Part shown: piece by piece, positions 53,065 to 62,912 of the stretch | Layout: every line of letters begins with the position of its first letter | Position numbering within the stretch: position 1 is the first letter of the stretch | Assembly (NCBI RefSeq): GCF_900169075.1 | Contig: NZ_LT827015.1 | Span: forward strand, 682,001-746,000 | Reading direction: 5' to 3' | Origin: Chryseobacterium phocaeense | GTDB lineage: Bacteria; Bacteroidota; Bacteroidia; Flavobacteriales; Weeksellaceae | Length of the DNA stretch: 64,000 bases | Program-made: the position numbers and the translations under genes | The notes under the pieces: model-generated | What the model saw: the letters and a program-made list of their open reading frames with translations, nothing else | Told to the model about the DNA's origin: nothing | Database searches by the model: none

Positions 53065-55479
53065 TTAAAATTCCAGCAGCTTCAGCTTAAACTGGATGGC
53101 AAAATTCTGTTTGAAATTAGGAGTGGTGTAATATCCTACCCTGTAGAACAGGCCCAGGTTGAAATAGGTAGACAGGAAATTGTTCCACTCCAGGCCTACT
53201 TCCTGATACAGATGATCCAGCTTCCTGAACTTAAACTCATGATATTCCGGATGCTTCATATCCCCGATAGTCCCTCTTAATACAAAATCAAAGCTGGAAA
53301 CATTCTGTCCGAAACTTTTAAAATATAAAGGAAGCTTATGGGTGAAGTAGTAAGCAATAAATTTATCATTGTAAAACTTTCCACCCTCCAGCGTTGCAAA
53401 ACCGAGATAAGAAGTTAAGTTGAAATTAAAATCCTTTCTCGGGGAAGCCAGCCCGTTCATGGTAAAATGCTTCCAGATCGGAGCTTCACCCAATACAATT
53501 CCCCCATACAACCTGAATCCGGTAGTTCCCAAAATGGTCTTAAAGTTGTGAACGAACAATGCATCAAAACGCGTATAATTAAAATCTCCTCCCAATGCTT
53601 TATAGCTCTGTTCATAGTTTAAATACAGTTCAGGATACTTTTGATCGATGATTGATTTTCCCTGTGGTGTCATGATATTCGTGGAATTCGGAGAATATTT
53701 TAACGTAAATAAAGTATTGAAATTATCAAATTCACCGCCTCTTCCCCTGAATTCATAGTCAAATTTAGCCTCTTCAATATTTCTTTTTGCGGCAAAAACC
53801 AGTGTGAGGCCATTGGTCACATCGTTAAGGTAAGACAATGAAGCTCCACGGAAATGATAATACTTATCGTTATTGATGTTATTTCCATAATTCATGGTTC
53901 TTATCTTGAAATTCCAGAGTCTTCGGTAAAACTCTCCTGAAGCCGTTACGTCATTATAATATTCGATTCTGAAGAATGAATTTTTGTCCAGCGTAGTCTT
54001 CATATCCAGCCCGATTCCGTATTTCCATTTATCATCTTTAAAACCATACGCAAAATAATAATCCGGTGAAAAGTATGGGTTAAAAGTTTCATTCAGTTTA
54101 GCCTTTAAGCCAAGTCTGAAGCCTTCATAAAGGTTGTAATTCACAATCTCATCCACTGCAAAATCTACAATACCCATTCTGATCTGTCCATTGATAAGAC
54201 CAGTCAGGATCTTTGCTTTACTGTCGATATTATATTTCTTACCCAGACTGTCGATGGTGGAATAGGTGTTTTTTTCTCTTTCAGTGAGGGGATCCGTTCT
54301 ATATTGATCCAGAAGATGGCCGTCGGCATTTTTCACAGAATATGTATAGCCCTTAAAATCATTACGTTCTTCTTCAATGGGCGATTTAAAATCAAAATAA
54401 GTTGAGGTCAGGAAAGCATACGTCCCGAAACTTGTTTTATCCGTTTTCTCAGAGGTTTCTTCCTTCGTACCTTTGTTTTCCTCTTCCATAGCCACCCTGC
54501 TCATTCTCAGCTTTACTTTTTCCTGGGCAAGAAACCATTTATGATTGTAGAAAATCCAGGTACTCGTGATAATTCCGTCATTTTTATTTTTGCTGAAGTT
54601 CTCAATTTTTTGAATGCCATAGGTTTCCGTGTCTACGTAGATGGCGCCGTTGTATTTTCTCCTTTTATCAGGTTTTTTGTAGTTCACTTCCCGGAAACGG
54701 ATCACAAAAGTCTTTCTTCCACTTACCTCAATGGTGTCCGAAAGGAAAAAACGGTAAAGCCCCCTGTTTTCCTGTTTGATCTGGTGAGGGATTTTGTCCC
54801 TGTTGCTCTGCTGGATGGCGATCATTTCGTAGATCGGCTGCTTAAGGCCTGAAATCCTGTTGTCCAGAATATTCACTTTTTCTCCGTATTTTCCAGAATA
54901 AAGAAATTCCTGGGCCCTTTCCCACAGAAAAAGCTTACTTTTTGAAAAGATCTGTTTTGCAGATAGTGTACTTATGGAATCCTTTTCTCTTTTTTTCTTT
55001 AAAAGATGAGCATCATTAAAAAACTTGTTAAACTGTGTAATGCTATCCTGATCAATGTCTAGCGACACTTTCTCGTAAGACTTGAAAGAATAGGAACCTA
55101 AACTTTTGGGGGAATTTTCTTTAAAAAGCTGATTGACTTTTTTGAGAATTTCCAGGGCCCGCGGATCGCTCCGGTCTTCAATAACCACTTCTGCAATATC
55201 AGTGGTTTTTGATGCCTTTCTTAACAGGGTAACTTCCATATCCGCTTCTGTAGTAGCTGTTTCATTCTGGTATTGTTCAGCCTGGATTTCTATAGTGCTG
55301 CATGAAGCTTTAAATTCAAGGGTACCCCGGATGTCTGTAAAACCTAAAACTTTGCCATCACAGGATATTTTTGCATTGGAGATGGGCTTCTGATCAGTTT
55401 CGTCAATAACCCTGATCTTTGATTGTGAATAACCAAAGAAACAGATTAATAAAAACAGGAAGACTATAAACCTTTTCAT
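53065..55479 (-). CDS. DUF5686/carboxypeptidase-regulatory-like outer-membrane protein
   Basis: An 804-aa exported protein (signal MKRFIVFLFLLICFFGYSQ). Residues 20-90 form a carboxypeptidase-regulatory-like beta sandwich (IRVIDETDQKPISNAKI, FTDIRGTLEF). About 110-330 is the DUF5686 region (YSFKSYEKVSLDID, GRKTFVIRFREVNYKKPDKRRKYNGAIYVDTE), and the C-terminal half is a long outer-membrane-barrel-like part ending in aromatic strands (FYRVGYYTTPNFKQNFAIQFKLKLLEF). Common and uncharacterised in Bacteroidetes. Confidence 0.88.
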   Translation of the reverse strand: MKRFIVFLFLLICFFGYSQSKIRVIDETDQKPISNAKISCDGKVLGFTDIRGTLEFKASCSTIEIQAEQYQNETATTEADMEVTLLRKASKTTDIAEVVIEDRSDPRALEILKKVNQLFKENSPKSLGSYSFKSYEKVSLDIDQDSITQFNKFFNDAHLLKKKREKDSISTLSAKQIFSKSKLFLWERAQEFLYSGKYGEKVNILDNRISGLKQPIYEMIAIQQSNRDKIPHQIKQENRGLYRFFLSDTIEVSGRKTFVIRFREVNYKKPDKRRKYNGAIYVDTETYGIQKIENFSKNKNDGIITSTWIFYNHKWFLAQEKVKLRMSRVAMEEENKGTKEETSEKTDKTSFGTYAFLTSTYFDFKSPIEEERNDFKGYTYSVKNADGHLLDQYRTDPLTEREKNTYSTIDSLGKKYNIDSKAKILTGLINGQIRMGIVDFAVDEIVNYNLYEGFRLGLKAKLNETFNPYFSPDYYFAYGFKDDKWKYGIGLDMKTTLDKNSFFRIEYYNDVTASGEFYRRLWNFKIRTMNYGNNINNDKYYHFRGASLSYLNDVTNGLTLVFAAKRNIEEAKFDYEFRGRGGEFDNFNTLFTLKYSPNSTNIMTPQGKSIIDQKYPELYLNYEQSYKALGGDFNYTRFDALFVHNFKTILGTTGFRLYGGIVLGEAPIWKHFTMNGLASPRKDFNFNLTSYLGFATLEGGKFYNDKFIAYYFTHKLPLYFKSFGQNVSSFDFVLRGTIGDMKHPEYHEFKFRKLDHLYQEVGLEWNNFLSTYFNLGLFYRVGYYTTPNFKQNFAIQFKLKLLEF

Positions 55480-55654
55480 GCAAAAACTAGTTCAAAAGTA
55501 GTAATATTTCTTGTGTTGAGAAAGTTTTTATGATTCGTTAATACATTGATTTAGTCTAATTTTTCAATAGAAAATGGATGTGAAATATTTATAAAATTCA
55601 GACATTGTTTTTAATATAATTATGGTGAAATAATGTGTTAAATGCCATTTTTTA

Positions 55655-56736
55655 ACCGCAGATTTTCATGAATTTTGATAGAATTTTTAATAAGATGACA
55701 ACAGCAGAAAAACGGACATAGGAAAATGGAGCGTTAAAAAATATCACGCAGATTTTGTAGATCGAGCAAATTTTTTCTTCCACGGATTTTCGCAGATTTC
55801 CACAGATTTTTTTGAGGAGATTAATTTTACAACTGTGAAAAAATTGACATAGGAAACTGGAGCGTAAAGAAAATACATCCTGTGAACGTTAAAAAAAATT
55901 CTACTGTCCGAAGCGCGGCACAGCGATTGAACCGAAGCAGCAAAAGTAAATCCGCGCAAGTTTTAGAATTTTTAGAGAACAGGATTGATTTTTAGCGGAA
56001 GTTTCCCGGTCTTGAACTTTTGTTTCTTTTGTTTCAAGACAAAAGAAGATTAAATAAAAAAATCAAGTTATTTTATTTACACATCACGCAGATTTTGCAG
56101 ATCGTGCTGTTTTTTTAACCGCAGATTTTCACAGATTTCCACAGATTTTTAGGATATTGATTTTATAACCGTAAAAAACTGATATAGGAAAATAGAGCGT
56201 AAAGAAAATCAATGCTGTGAACGTTAAGAAAATTCTACTGTCCGAAGCGCGGCACAAAATATATAACCGAAGCACAAATATATAATCCGCGCAAGTTTAG
56301 AATTTTTAGAGAACAGGATTTATTTTTAGCGTAAGTTTCCAGGTCTTGAATTTTTGCTTCTTTTGTTTCAAGACAAAAGAAGATTAAATAAAAAAATCAA
56401 ATTATTTTATTTACACATCACACAGATTTTGCAGATCGTGCTGTTTTTTTACCACAGATTTTCACAGATTTCCACAGATTTTGAGGACATTGTTTATAAC
56501 CGTAAAAAAAACTGACATAGGAAACTGGAGCGTAAAGAAAATCAATGCTGTGAACGTTAAAAAAATTCTACTGTCCGAAGCGCGGCACAAAATATACAAC
56601 CGAAGAACAAATATAGAATCCGCGCAAGTTTTAGAATTTTTAGAGAACAGGATTTATTTTTAGCGTAAGTTTCCAGGTCTTGAATTTTTGCTTCTTTTGT
56701 TTCAAGACAAAAGAAGATATAAAGAAAAATCAGATA
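55655..56736. repeat. tandem array of ~335-bp dispersed repeat
   Basis: A partial copy (from 55655) and three near-full copies starting at ATCACGCAG/ATCACACAG: B2 55743, B3 56083, B4 56417 to about 56736 (periods 340 and 334). They share the modules of the 50.5-kb array: CCACAGATTTT, GACATAGGAAA, the GCGCGG/CCGCGC hairpin, TTTTTAGAGAACAGG, TTTCC[CA]GGTCTTGAA and a TTCTTTTGT/ACAAAAGAA hairpin. No gene is visible in 55480-56750; short frames here are repeat translations. The last hairpin may terminate transcription. Confidence 0.92.
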
Positions 56737-56750
56737 GATGTCATGTAGAT

Positions 56751-58571
56751 TTATTTGTCATTCAACGCCTCCATAAACTCAATAATAAGATCAATTTCCT
56801 TATCATTAAGCTGAAGCGGTGTGTCAGAAAGCGTCTGATTATCTACTTTAAAACCAAAACCTTTTCCACCGCCTTTATTGTAAAAGTTCATGACCTCTTT
56901 TAATGTTTTATAACCTCCGTTATGCATGTAAGGCGCTGTTTTGCTGATATTCCTGAGAGTTGGGGTTTTAAAGGAATTCTGCAACGCTTCCACGGTCTGA
57001 TGAAATTTTCCCCTTCCCGGATCCTGATCAAAACTTCTGTTATCACCATTGGCGGCAGTTCCTAACACTTCCTGTTCCGTTTTTTTGAAATTAGGAGGAA
57101 CGGTACCGTTGAACAAAGGGGTAAAATGACATAAAGCACATTGGGCTTTTCCTACAAACAGATTAAAGCCCTGTTTCTGATTTTCAGTCATGGCAGAACG
57201 GTTTCCACGCATATAATCATCAAAATTGGAGTCGAATTTCGCGAGAGAGCGGATATAGCTGGCCAGCACGTTCTGCAGCTGCCATGTTTCGGCTTTTTGG
57301 GTCTTATAAATTTTCCTGAATTCAGGAATATATTTTGGGTCCTGATTGATCTTGCCAAGAATAATATTCAGGTCGCCGTGCATTTCTTCTTTATTAGAGA
57401 TCACATCTGAGCTTTGGCCTTCCAGGTCATCTTTTCTCATATCCCAGAACTGTCCGTGCTGGAAGCCTGCATAATTTAAAGAAGGGGTATTCCGCTGCAG
57501 CTCGGCATTGTCAAGGGACATAGATTTTGCCAGTCCGTCTGTAAAAGCCTTTTCAGGGATATGGCAAGTGGCACAGCTTCTGGTATTGCTGTTGGAAAGG
57601 ATTTTATCATTAAACAGTTTCTTACCCAAAGCTGCCTTTTCACGGGAGAACGCATATTCTTTTCCGGGAACGAATGCATTGGGATTGAACGCATTTTTTG
57701 AGAAAAATGTGGCTGCATTTTTACTTAATGCAGAAGTGACTTCGATATCCGGGATGCCTTCCTGCTTTTTAAATTCCAATAGTAAAGAAGAAATTGTATT
57801 TAAATGATCAGGAATAAAATTCACATAATCAAAAGCGTTCCGGTCTGTATTTTTGTTAAGGACATTATTTGCTGAAGCAATGGCGGCTTCAATCTCTTTC
57901 AGCGCTTTCCCTTTTGACTTTTCTGTGGAGATCAGTTGTAAAGTGAGTTGTACGGCTTTCAGGGAATAGGGCATTTCCTTTAAAAATGTTCCGGAAACGG
58001 GCGTATCAAAACCGGAAATCCCAAGACTTGAAATCCTGAAAATTTCCTGTCTGGCGGCATCAAATACCTGATCCTTACTGATGGTGATCGCCTGAAAATT
58101 CGTTTTAATCGTATTGCTTTTATTAATCAGCTTTTTGAGATAACGGATGGATTCTTCCTTATTTTCGGCAGTATAGGGATAAAAAAGCTCTTCCAGCACT
58201 TGAAGTCCTTCCGGTTCCAGCTCGGTGTGTTCATCCATTTCAATTTCGGGAAGGGCAGGACCATTGATAAATCTGGCAGAATTGGGAAGGAAATATTCTA
58301 CCGCCCATTCCATTTTTTTGTATGTTATTCTCAGCTGTTCAAATTTTCCCTTGATGTTTTTTTCATCAGCATTTTCAGAAATAAGAGTTATCAGTTCATT
58401 AATCTGCTTTTCGAATGCGGCATTGGTTTTGGAAATCTCACTTTTTACAACGCTTAAATCTTCATTGATGGGAGCGTGCTTATCTCCTTTGCACTGAAAA
58501 AGTGCTGCAATAAAAAAAGCGGTACATAAGACAAGAAGTACCGGATATTTTGAAACTATTTTCATAGGCAT
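56751..58571 (-). CDS. imelysin-like / diheme cytochrome c peroxidase fusion lipoprotein
   Basis: A 606-aa envelope lipoprotein (hydrophobic VLLVLCTAFFIAALFQC, lipid Cys at about residue 27). Residues about 30-270 are helical and imelysin-like (ITYKKMEWAVEYFLPN, LEPEGLQVLEELFYPY). The C-terminal half is a MauG/CcpA-type diheme peroxidase with heme sites C333ATCH337 and C478ALCH482, plus the conserved NTPSLNYAGF, FWDMRKDDLEGQ, and KTPTLRNISKTAPYMHNGGYKTL. It probably reduces peroxide or oxidises a substrate in the periplasm, perhaps linked to iron. Downstream of the PhoX-like gene but separated by a terminator. Confidence 0.9.
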   Translation of the reverse strand: MPMKIVSKYPVLLVLCTAFFIAALFQCKGDKHAPINEDLSVVKSEISKTNAAFEKQINELITLISENADEKNIKGKFEQLRITYKKMEWAVEYFLPNSARFINGPALPEIEMDEHTELEPEGLQVLEELFYPYTAENKEESIRYLKKLINKSNTIKTNFQAITISKDQVFDAARQEIFRISSLGISGFDTPVSGTFLKEMPYSLKAVQLTLQLISTEKSKGKALKEIEAAIASANNVLNKNTDRNAFDYVNFIPDHLNTISSLLLEFKKQEGIPDIEVTSALSKNAATFFSKNAFNPNAFVPGKEYAFSREKAALGKKLFNDKILSNSNTRSCATCHIPEKAFTDGLAKSMSLDNAELQRNTPSLNYAGFQHGQFWDMRKDDLEGQSSDVISNKEEMHGDLNIILGKINQDPKYIPEFRKIYKTQKAETWQLQNVLASYIRSLAKFDSNFDDYMRGNRSAMTENQKQGFNLFVGKAQCALCHFTPLFNGTVPPNFKKTEQEVLGTAANGDNRSFDQDPGRGKFHQTVEALQNSFKTPTLRNISKTAPYMHNGGYKTLKEVMNFYNKGGGKGFGFKVDNQTLSDTPLQLNDKEIDLIIEFMEALNDK

Positions 58572-58573
58572 GA

Positions 58574-58609
58574 AAAAGTATCAACGGAAATAGTTCCGCT
58601 GATACTTTT
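58574..58609 (-). terminator. terminator between PhoX-like and peroxidase genes
   Basis: A 16-bp stem with one mismatch (arms 58574-58589 and 58594-58609), followed on the minus strand by TTTTT. Confidence 0.88.
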
Positions 58610-58632
58610 AATTTTTATTGAATATTTAAAGC

Positions 58633-60114
58633 TTATTTCTCTACGTTTCTGATGATGACAATCTGGCCTCCTTCCTTATTGGTATTCACTCCTGCACCGT
58701 CAGCATTCATAAACTTATCTTTCAGCCATGTGTGGGAATGGATATTCACTGCAAAAGTATTCGGAACCCCGATGATATCTGAAATGTCAACCATAGCCCC
58801 GAATTCCCATGAACCGAACTTCTGAAGATTTCCGGACTGGTTGTAAGCGGTTTGCCATGCAGAATCCAACCTGTTGTGTTTCATATTTAACCACGGTTTG
58901 TACTGTTTCGTGGCAATATTCAGCTGCCAGATATAAGAATCGTGAGTAGCCGCCGGGTAATAGGAATCTCCGTCCTCCTGAATATAGACAAAATTTTCAG
59001 TAACACAAAGGTTATCCGGATTGATCAGGTTTTGTCCCGGATTGGAATCTCCTTCCGCAGCTACTTCCAGTTTTCCGGTAAGCATATTGCTTTCGTTCAG
59101 AACAAGTTTGTAGACTCTTCCCCACATGGTCAGTCCCGGTTTAGGCGTGACCCCGTCTGAAGATTCTCCGGTAGCGGTAAAGTAAATTTCTCTTCCTTTT
59201 CCGGCTCCTTTTCTGTAATCTACATCTTCAACTCTTGAAAAACGGATGGCATTATTATCAATATTTTTCTGATTGATCTGTGCTCCCGTTGAGTTTTTGG
59301 CATTGGTAATCTCTACAAATTCCACATCATAAGAACTTCCTTTCACCATATCGGTTTCCGTATAGTTATTGTTGGTTCTCTTTAATGCATATAATTTTCC
59401 GTTCTCAAGGTCTCCCTGGGTATTGGAAACATACATGATCAGCTGTCCTGCAGACTGGTGCGATGAAGAATAAGACTGATCTTCACCAATCATAATATAG
59501 GTTTTTCCACCTGAAATATCTTTAGGAAGCGGAACTGCATTTTCCATGGACGCTTTTCCCAAAGCAGGCTTTACTCTTGTCTTGTCAGCGGCCTGAGAAA
59601 CCGGAGCCAGTGGATTAATAGCATGAACCATACTTTCCTCACCGGATTCTCCGGCGGTAAGAAATGCGCTGAACCCATGGGTTTCCGGAGTGGCTAGAGT
59701 AGCAGAACATAATCTGGTCATACCCCCGATTCCGTTCAGGATGTATTCTCCTTTAACAGGCTTGAATGTTTTATCTAAATAAACCCTTGATACGGATTGG
59801 GTGATCTCATGGTTGGTGATCATTAAATAACCGTCGGAGTTTGGATCTTTCATAATCCCCATTCCGTCCGGCTGGCCCGCAAAAACGAAATTAGGACTTC
59901 CTGCAAGAACATCTGAACTTGAAATTAAGGTCGTGATCTTCAGATTTTCAAAACCGGTCATACCAAAAACGAAGGTCGGCTCCTGGGAGAAGTTTTCAAT
60001 TTTGATATTTTCATTGACAGGGTTGGTTTCCTGATCGTTATTATTGTCATCATTACAGCCCTGAAAAGCCATAGCAGCGAACAATAAAGCTCCGATAGTT
60101 TTGTTAATTTTCAT
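58633..60114 (-). CDS. PhoX-like (DUF839) lipoprotein
   Basis: A 493-aa lipoprotein (MKINKTIGALLFAAMAFQGC, Cys20) with the DUF839/PhoX beta-propeller. Segments seen are DGMGIMKDPNSDGYLMITNHE (like PhoX's substrate-side GTWLTTEE region), GIGGMTRLCSATLATPETH, GEDQSYSSSHQSAGQLIMYV, FSRVEDVDYRKGAGKGREIYFTATGE and DGDSYYPAATHDSYIW. PhoX enzymes are Ca/Fe phosphatases, but many DUF839 members are untested. ATG 60114 is chosen because the promoter box at 60142 lies within the longer frame. Confidence 0.85.
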   Translation of the reverse strand: MKINKTIGALLFAAMAFQGCNDDNNNDQETNPVNENIKIENFSQEPTFVFGMTGFENLKITTLISSSDVLAGSPNFVFAGQPDGMGIMKDPNSDGYLMITNHEITQSVSRVYLDKTFKPVKGEYILNGIGGMTRLCSATLATPETHGFSAFLTAGESGEESMVHAINPLAPVSQAADKTRVKPALGKASMENAVPLPKDISGGKTYIMIGEDQSYSSSHQSAGQLIMYVSNTQGDLENGKLYALKRTNNNYTETDMVKGSSYDVEFVEITNAKNSTGAQINQKNIDNNAIRFSRVEDVDYRKGAGKGREIYFTATGESSDGVTPKPGLTMWGRVYKLVLNESNMLTGKLEVAAEGDSNPGQNLINPDNLCVTENFVYIQEDGDSYYPAATHDSYIWQLNIATKQYKPWLNMKHNRLDSAWQTAYNQSGNLQKFGSWEFGAMVDISDIIGVPNTFAVNIHSHTWLKDKFMNADGAGVNTNKEGGQIVIIRNVEK

Positions 60115-60141
60115 AATTACTTTTTTGAATTTCGATTGTAG

Positions 60142-60149
60142 CAAAACTA
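60142..60149 (-). promoter_or_regulatory. -7 box for PhoX-like gene
   Basis: TAGTTTTG on the minus strand, an exact TAnnTTTG match 27 bases before ATG 60114. It decides against an ATG at 60144. Confidence 0.6.
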
Positions 60150-60252
60150 GAAGTCTATTGTGAACTATCTTTTAAGGGGACGAAACAAATAGTTTAAGTT
60201 TAGGTAATGGTTTGTTAAGATAAGGTCAATAATTAGAATGGTTATAAATAAA

Positions 60253-60282
60253 AAAACTCCCGAAATGTTCAGGAGTTTTACT
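60253..60282 (-). terminator. alaS terminator
   Basis: AAAACTCC (60253-60260) pairs with GGAGTTTT (60272-60279); the minus-strand RNA ends in a T run. Confidence 0.85.
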
Positions 60283-60308
60283 GTTTTATGATAAAAGGAT
60301 GATGAATC

Positions 60309-62912
60309 CTAAATATTCAGAGCTTTTTGATAAGCATTTTCCAAACCGTCAAGATTTTTACCTCCAGCCGTTGCAAATCCCGGATTTCCGCCGCCGCCGC
60401 CCTGGATCTCTTTTGCCAGGTCTTTAATGATGGCTCCGGCCTGGTAATCTGCAGCCAGATCATCGGAAACGCCTACAGTGATCATCGGTTTGCCATCTGC
60501 ATCAGAAAGAATTACTGTAACTGAAGTTGGAATTTCTCTTTTCAGCTGGAAGACGATGTCTTTTACAGAACCTGCATCCAGAGAGGTTTTCTTTACCAAT
60601 AACTGCTTGCTGCCTTTTTGTTCGTAAGCATTTTTCCATTCACCGATTTCACCTTTTGCTTTTTCCTTTTTAAAGGCTTCCACTTCAGATTTTAAAGACG
60701 CATTTTCTTCCATCAGCTTTTCAATAGATCTTACAATGTCTTTAGATTTCAGAAGTTGGGAAAGCTCATGAACCTGGTTTTCCAGATTTTTGAAGTATTC
60801 CTCGGATTGATCACCGGAAATGGCCTCAATTCTTCTGATCCCCGCTGCTGCAGAACTTTCAGAAACAATTTTAAAGTGACCGATCTCGATGGTATTCTTA
60901 ACGTGAGTTCCTCCGCAAAGTTCTTTTGAACTTCCAAACTGGATCATTCTCACATAATCTCCGTATTTTTCACCGAAAAGACCTGTTGCTCCTTTATCAA
61001 AAGCTTCCTGGATCGGGATGCTTCTGAATTCCTGCAAAGCAATGCTTTCTTTGATCTTCTGGTTAACTTTTGCCTCTACCAAAGCCAGTTCTTCCTCAGT
61101 CATTTTGTTGAAATGAGAGAAGTCAAAACGAAGATAATCAGGGCCTACATAAGAACCTTTCTGCTCCACATGTGTTCCTAAAACCTCTCTTAAAGCCTCG
61201 TGCAGAAGGTGGGTTACCGAGTGGTTGGCCTGGGAGTTTCTTCTTTCGGCAGCATTCACTTTTGCGTAGAAAACAGCGCCGGCATCTTTTGGCAGGGCGT
61301 TGATCAGTGAAATGATCAGTCCGTTTTCTTTTTTCGTATCCAGAACTTCGAAGCTTTCCGTTGCATTTTCAAGCACTCCTTTATCACCGATCTGGCCACC
61401 GCCTTCAGGGTAGAAAGGGGAGTTGCTCAATACTACCTGGTAAAACTCGCCGTCTTTATTTTCAACTTTTCTGTATCTGGTAATATAGGTTTCGGACTCG
61501 ATGGTATCGTACCCGACAAAATTTTCTTCTTTTTCCTCTAAAGTAACCCAGTCATACACTTTCTGGGCAGAATCAGCTTTTGAACGTTCCTGCTGTTTTT
61601 TCTTCTCAGCTTTAAAACCTTCCTCGTCAATAGTAAGACCTTTTTCTTCCGCAATAATTCTCGTTAAATCATCCGGGAATCCATAGGTATCATATAATTC
61701 GAATACTTCAAGGGTAGGCAGAACTTTTTGGTTGTCTGCAATGGTCTGCTGGATGAGCTTTTCAACTCTGATCAGTCCTGTTTCAATGGTTTTAAGGAAA
61801 GATTCCTCTTCACTTTTAATAACTTCAGTCACTAAAGTTCCCTGTTTTTCAAGCTCAGGGAAGAATCTGCCCATCTGCTCCTGTAAAACAGCTACCAGTT
61901 TGTAAAGGAAAGGCTCCTTCATATCCAGGAATCTGTAGGAGTAAGAAATTCCTCTTCTTAAAATCCTTCTGATCACATATCCTGCGCCTCCGCTTGAAGG
62001 CAGCTGTCCGTCAGCAATAGCAAAAGCAACCGCTCTGATATGGTCTACCACCACACGGATGGCAATATCTTTTTCGTTTTCTAAAACGCCTGTATATTTC
62101 TTACCGGAAAGTTCTTCCACTTTATCAATCAGCGGGGTGAAAACATCGGTATCATAGTTGGAAGATTTTCCCTGAAGCGCCATACAAAGACGTTCAAAGC
62201 CCATTCCCGTATCCACATGCTGTGCAGGAAGCTTTTCAAGAGATTTATCTGCTTTTCTGTTGAATTCCATGAATACCAGATTCCATACTTCCACTACCTG
62301 AGGATGGTCGTTATTCACCAGTTCAAGTCCTGAAACTTTAGCTTTTTCCTCTTCAGTTCTCAGGTCCACATGAATTTCCGAACACGGTCCGCAAGGTCCG
62401 CTTTCGCCCATTTCCCAGAAATTATCCTTTTTGTTTCCATTGATAATCCTATCTTCGGAAATGTGGGATTTCCAGAAATCGTAGGCATCCTGATCCCTTT
62501 TCAGGTTTTCCGAAGCATCTCCTTCAAAAATGGTTACGTATAAATTTTCTTTTGGAATTCCGAACACTTCAGTCAGTAATTCCCAGGCAAAAGCAATAGC
62601 ATCTTTTTTGAAATAGTCACCAAAAGACCAGTTTCCCAGCATTTCAAACATGGTATGGTGGTAAGTATCTCTACCTACATCATCCAGGTCATTGTGTTTT
62701 CCGGAAACTCTCAGACATTTCTGTGTATCGGCAATTCTTGGGGCCGTAGGCGTTTTGTAACCTAAGAAAAAATCTTTGAACTGCGTCATTCCCGAGTTGG
62801 AAAACATAAGGGTAGGGTCGTCTTTCAGCACAATAGGAGCCGAAGGAACGATCAGGTGGTCTTTACTTTTAAAATAATCTAAAAATTTTTGACGTATCTC
62901 TTGTGATGTCAT
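60309..62912 (-). CDS. alaS: alanyl-tRNA synthetase
   Basis: An 867-aa class II synthetase that charges tRNA-Ala. The N-terminal catalytic domain shows IRQKFLDYFKSKDH, the motif-2-like FEMLGNWSFGDYFKKDA and GGAGYVIRRILRRG. The editing domain carries the zinc ligands HSVTH and CGGTH. The C-Ala domain ends GGGGGNPGFATAGGKN, which contacts the tRNA elbow. Full length for the family. Single gene with its own terminator. Confidence 0.97.
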   Translation of the reverse strand: MTSQEIRQKFLDYFKSKDHLIVPSAPIVLKDDPTLMFSNSGMTQFKDFFLGYKTPTAPRIADTQKCLRVSGKHNDLDDVGRDTYHHTMFEMLGNWSFGDYFKKDAIAFAWELLTEVFGIPKENLYVTIFEGDASENLKRDQDAYDFWKSHISEDRIINGNKKDNFWEMGESGPCGPCSEIHVDLRTEEEKAKVSGLELVNNDHPQVVEVWNLVFMEFNRKADKSLEKLPAQHVDTGMGFERLCMALQGKSSNYDTDVFTPLIDKVEELSGKKYTGVLENEKDIAIRVVVDHIRAVAFAIADGQLPSSGGAGYVIRRILRRGISYSYRFLDMKEPFLYKLVAVLQEQMGRFFPELEKQGTLVTEVIKSEEESFLKTIETGLIRVEKLIQQTIADNQKVLPTLEVFELYDTYGFPDDLTRIIAEEKGLTIDEEGFKAEKKKQQERSKADSAQKVYDWVTLEEKEENFVGYDTIESETYITRYRKVENKDGEFYQVVLSNSPFYPEGGGQIGDKGVLENATESFEVLDTKKENGLIISLINALPKDAGAVFYAKVNAAERRNSQANHSVTHLLHEALREVLGTHVEQKGSYVGPDYLRFDFSHFNKMTEEELALVEAKVNQKIKESIALQEFRSIPIQEAFDKGATGLFGEKYGDYVRMIQFGSSKELCGGTHVKNTIEIGHFKIVSESSAAAGIRRIEAISGDQSEEYFKNLENQVHELSQLLKSKDIVRSIEKLMEENASLKSEVEAFKKEKAKGEIGEWKNAYEQKGSKQLLVKKTSLDAGSVKDIVFQLKREIPTSVTVILSDADGKPMITVGVSDDLAADYQAGAIIKDLAKEIQGGGGGNPGFATAGGKNLDGLENAYQKALNI

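Noticed and set aside
55655..56736. Regular repeats considered as a CRISPR array
   Set aside because: The period is about 335 bp with similarity across the whole unit, not short repeats with unique spacers, and no cas genes are present.
56481..56903. Two short frames containing RSLLSEARHK- and LLFQDKRRYKE-like peptides
   Set aside because: They are translations of the dispersed repeat; the same peptides would arise from each copy. The second also runs into the peroxidase gene on the other strand.
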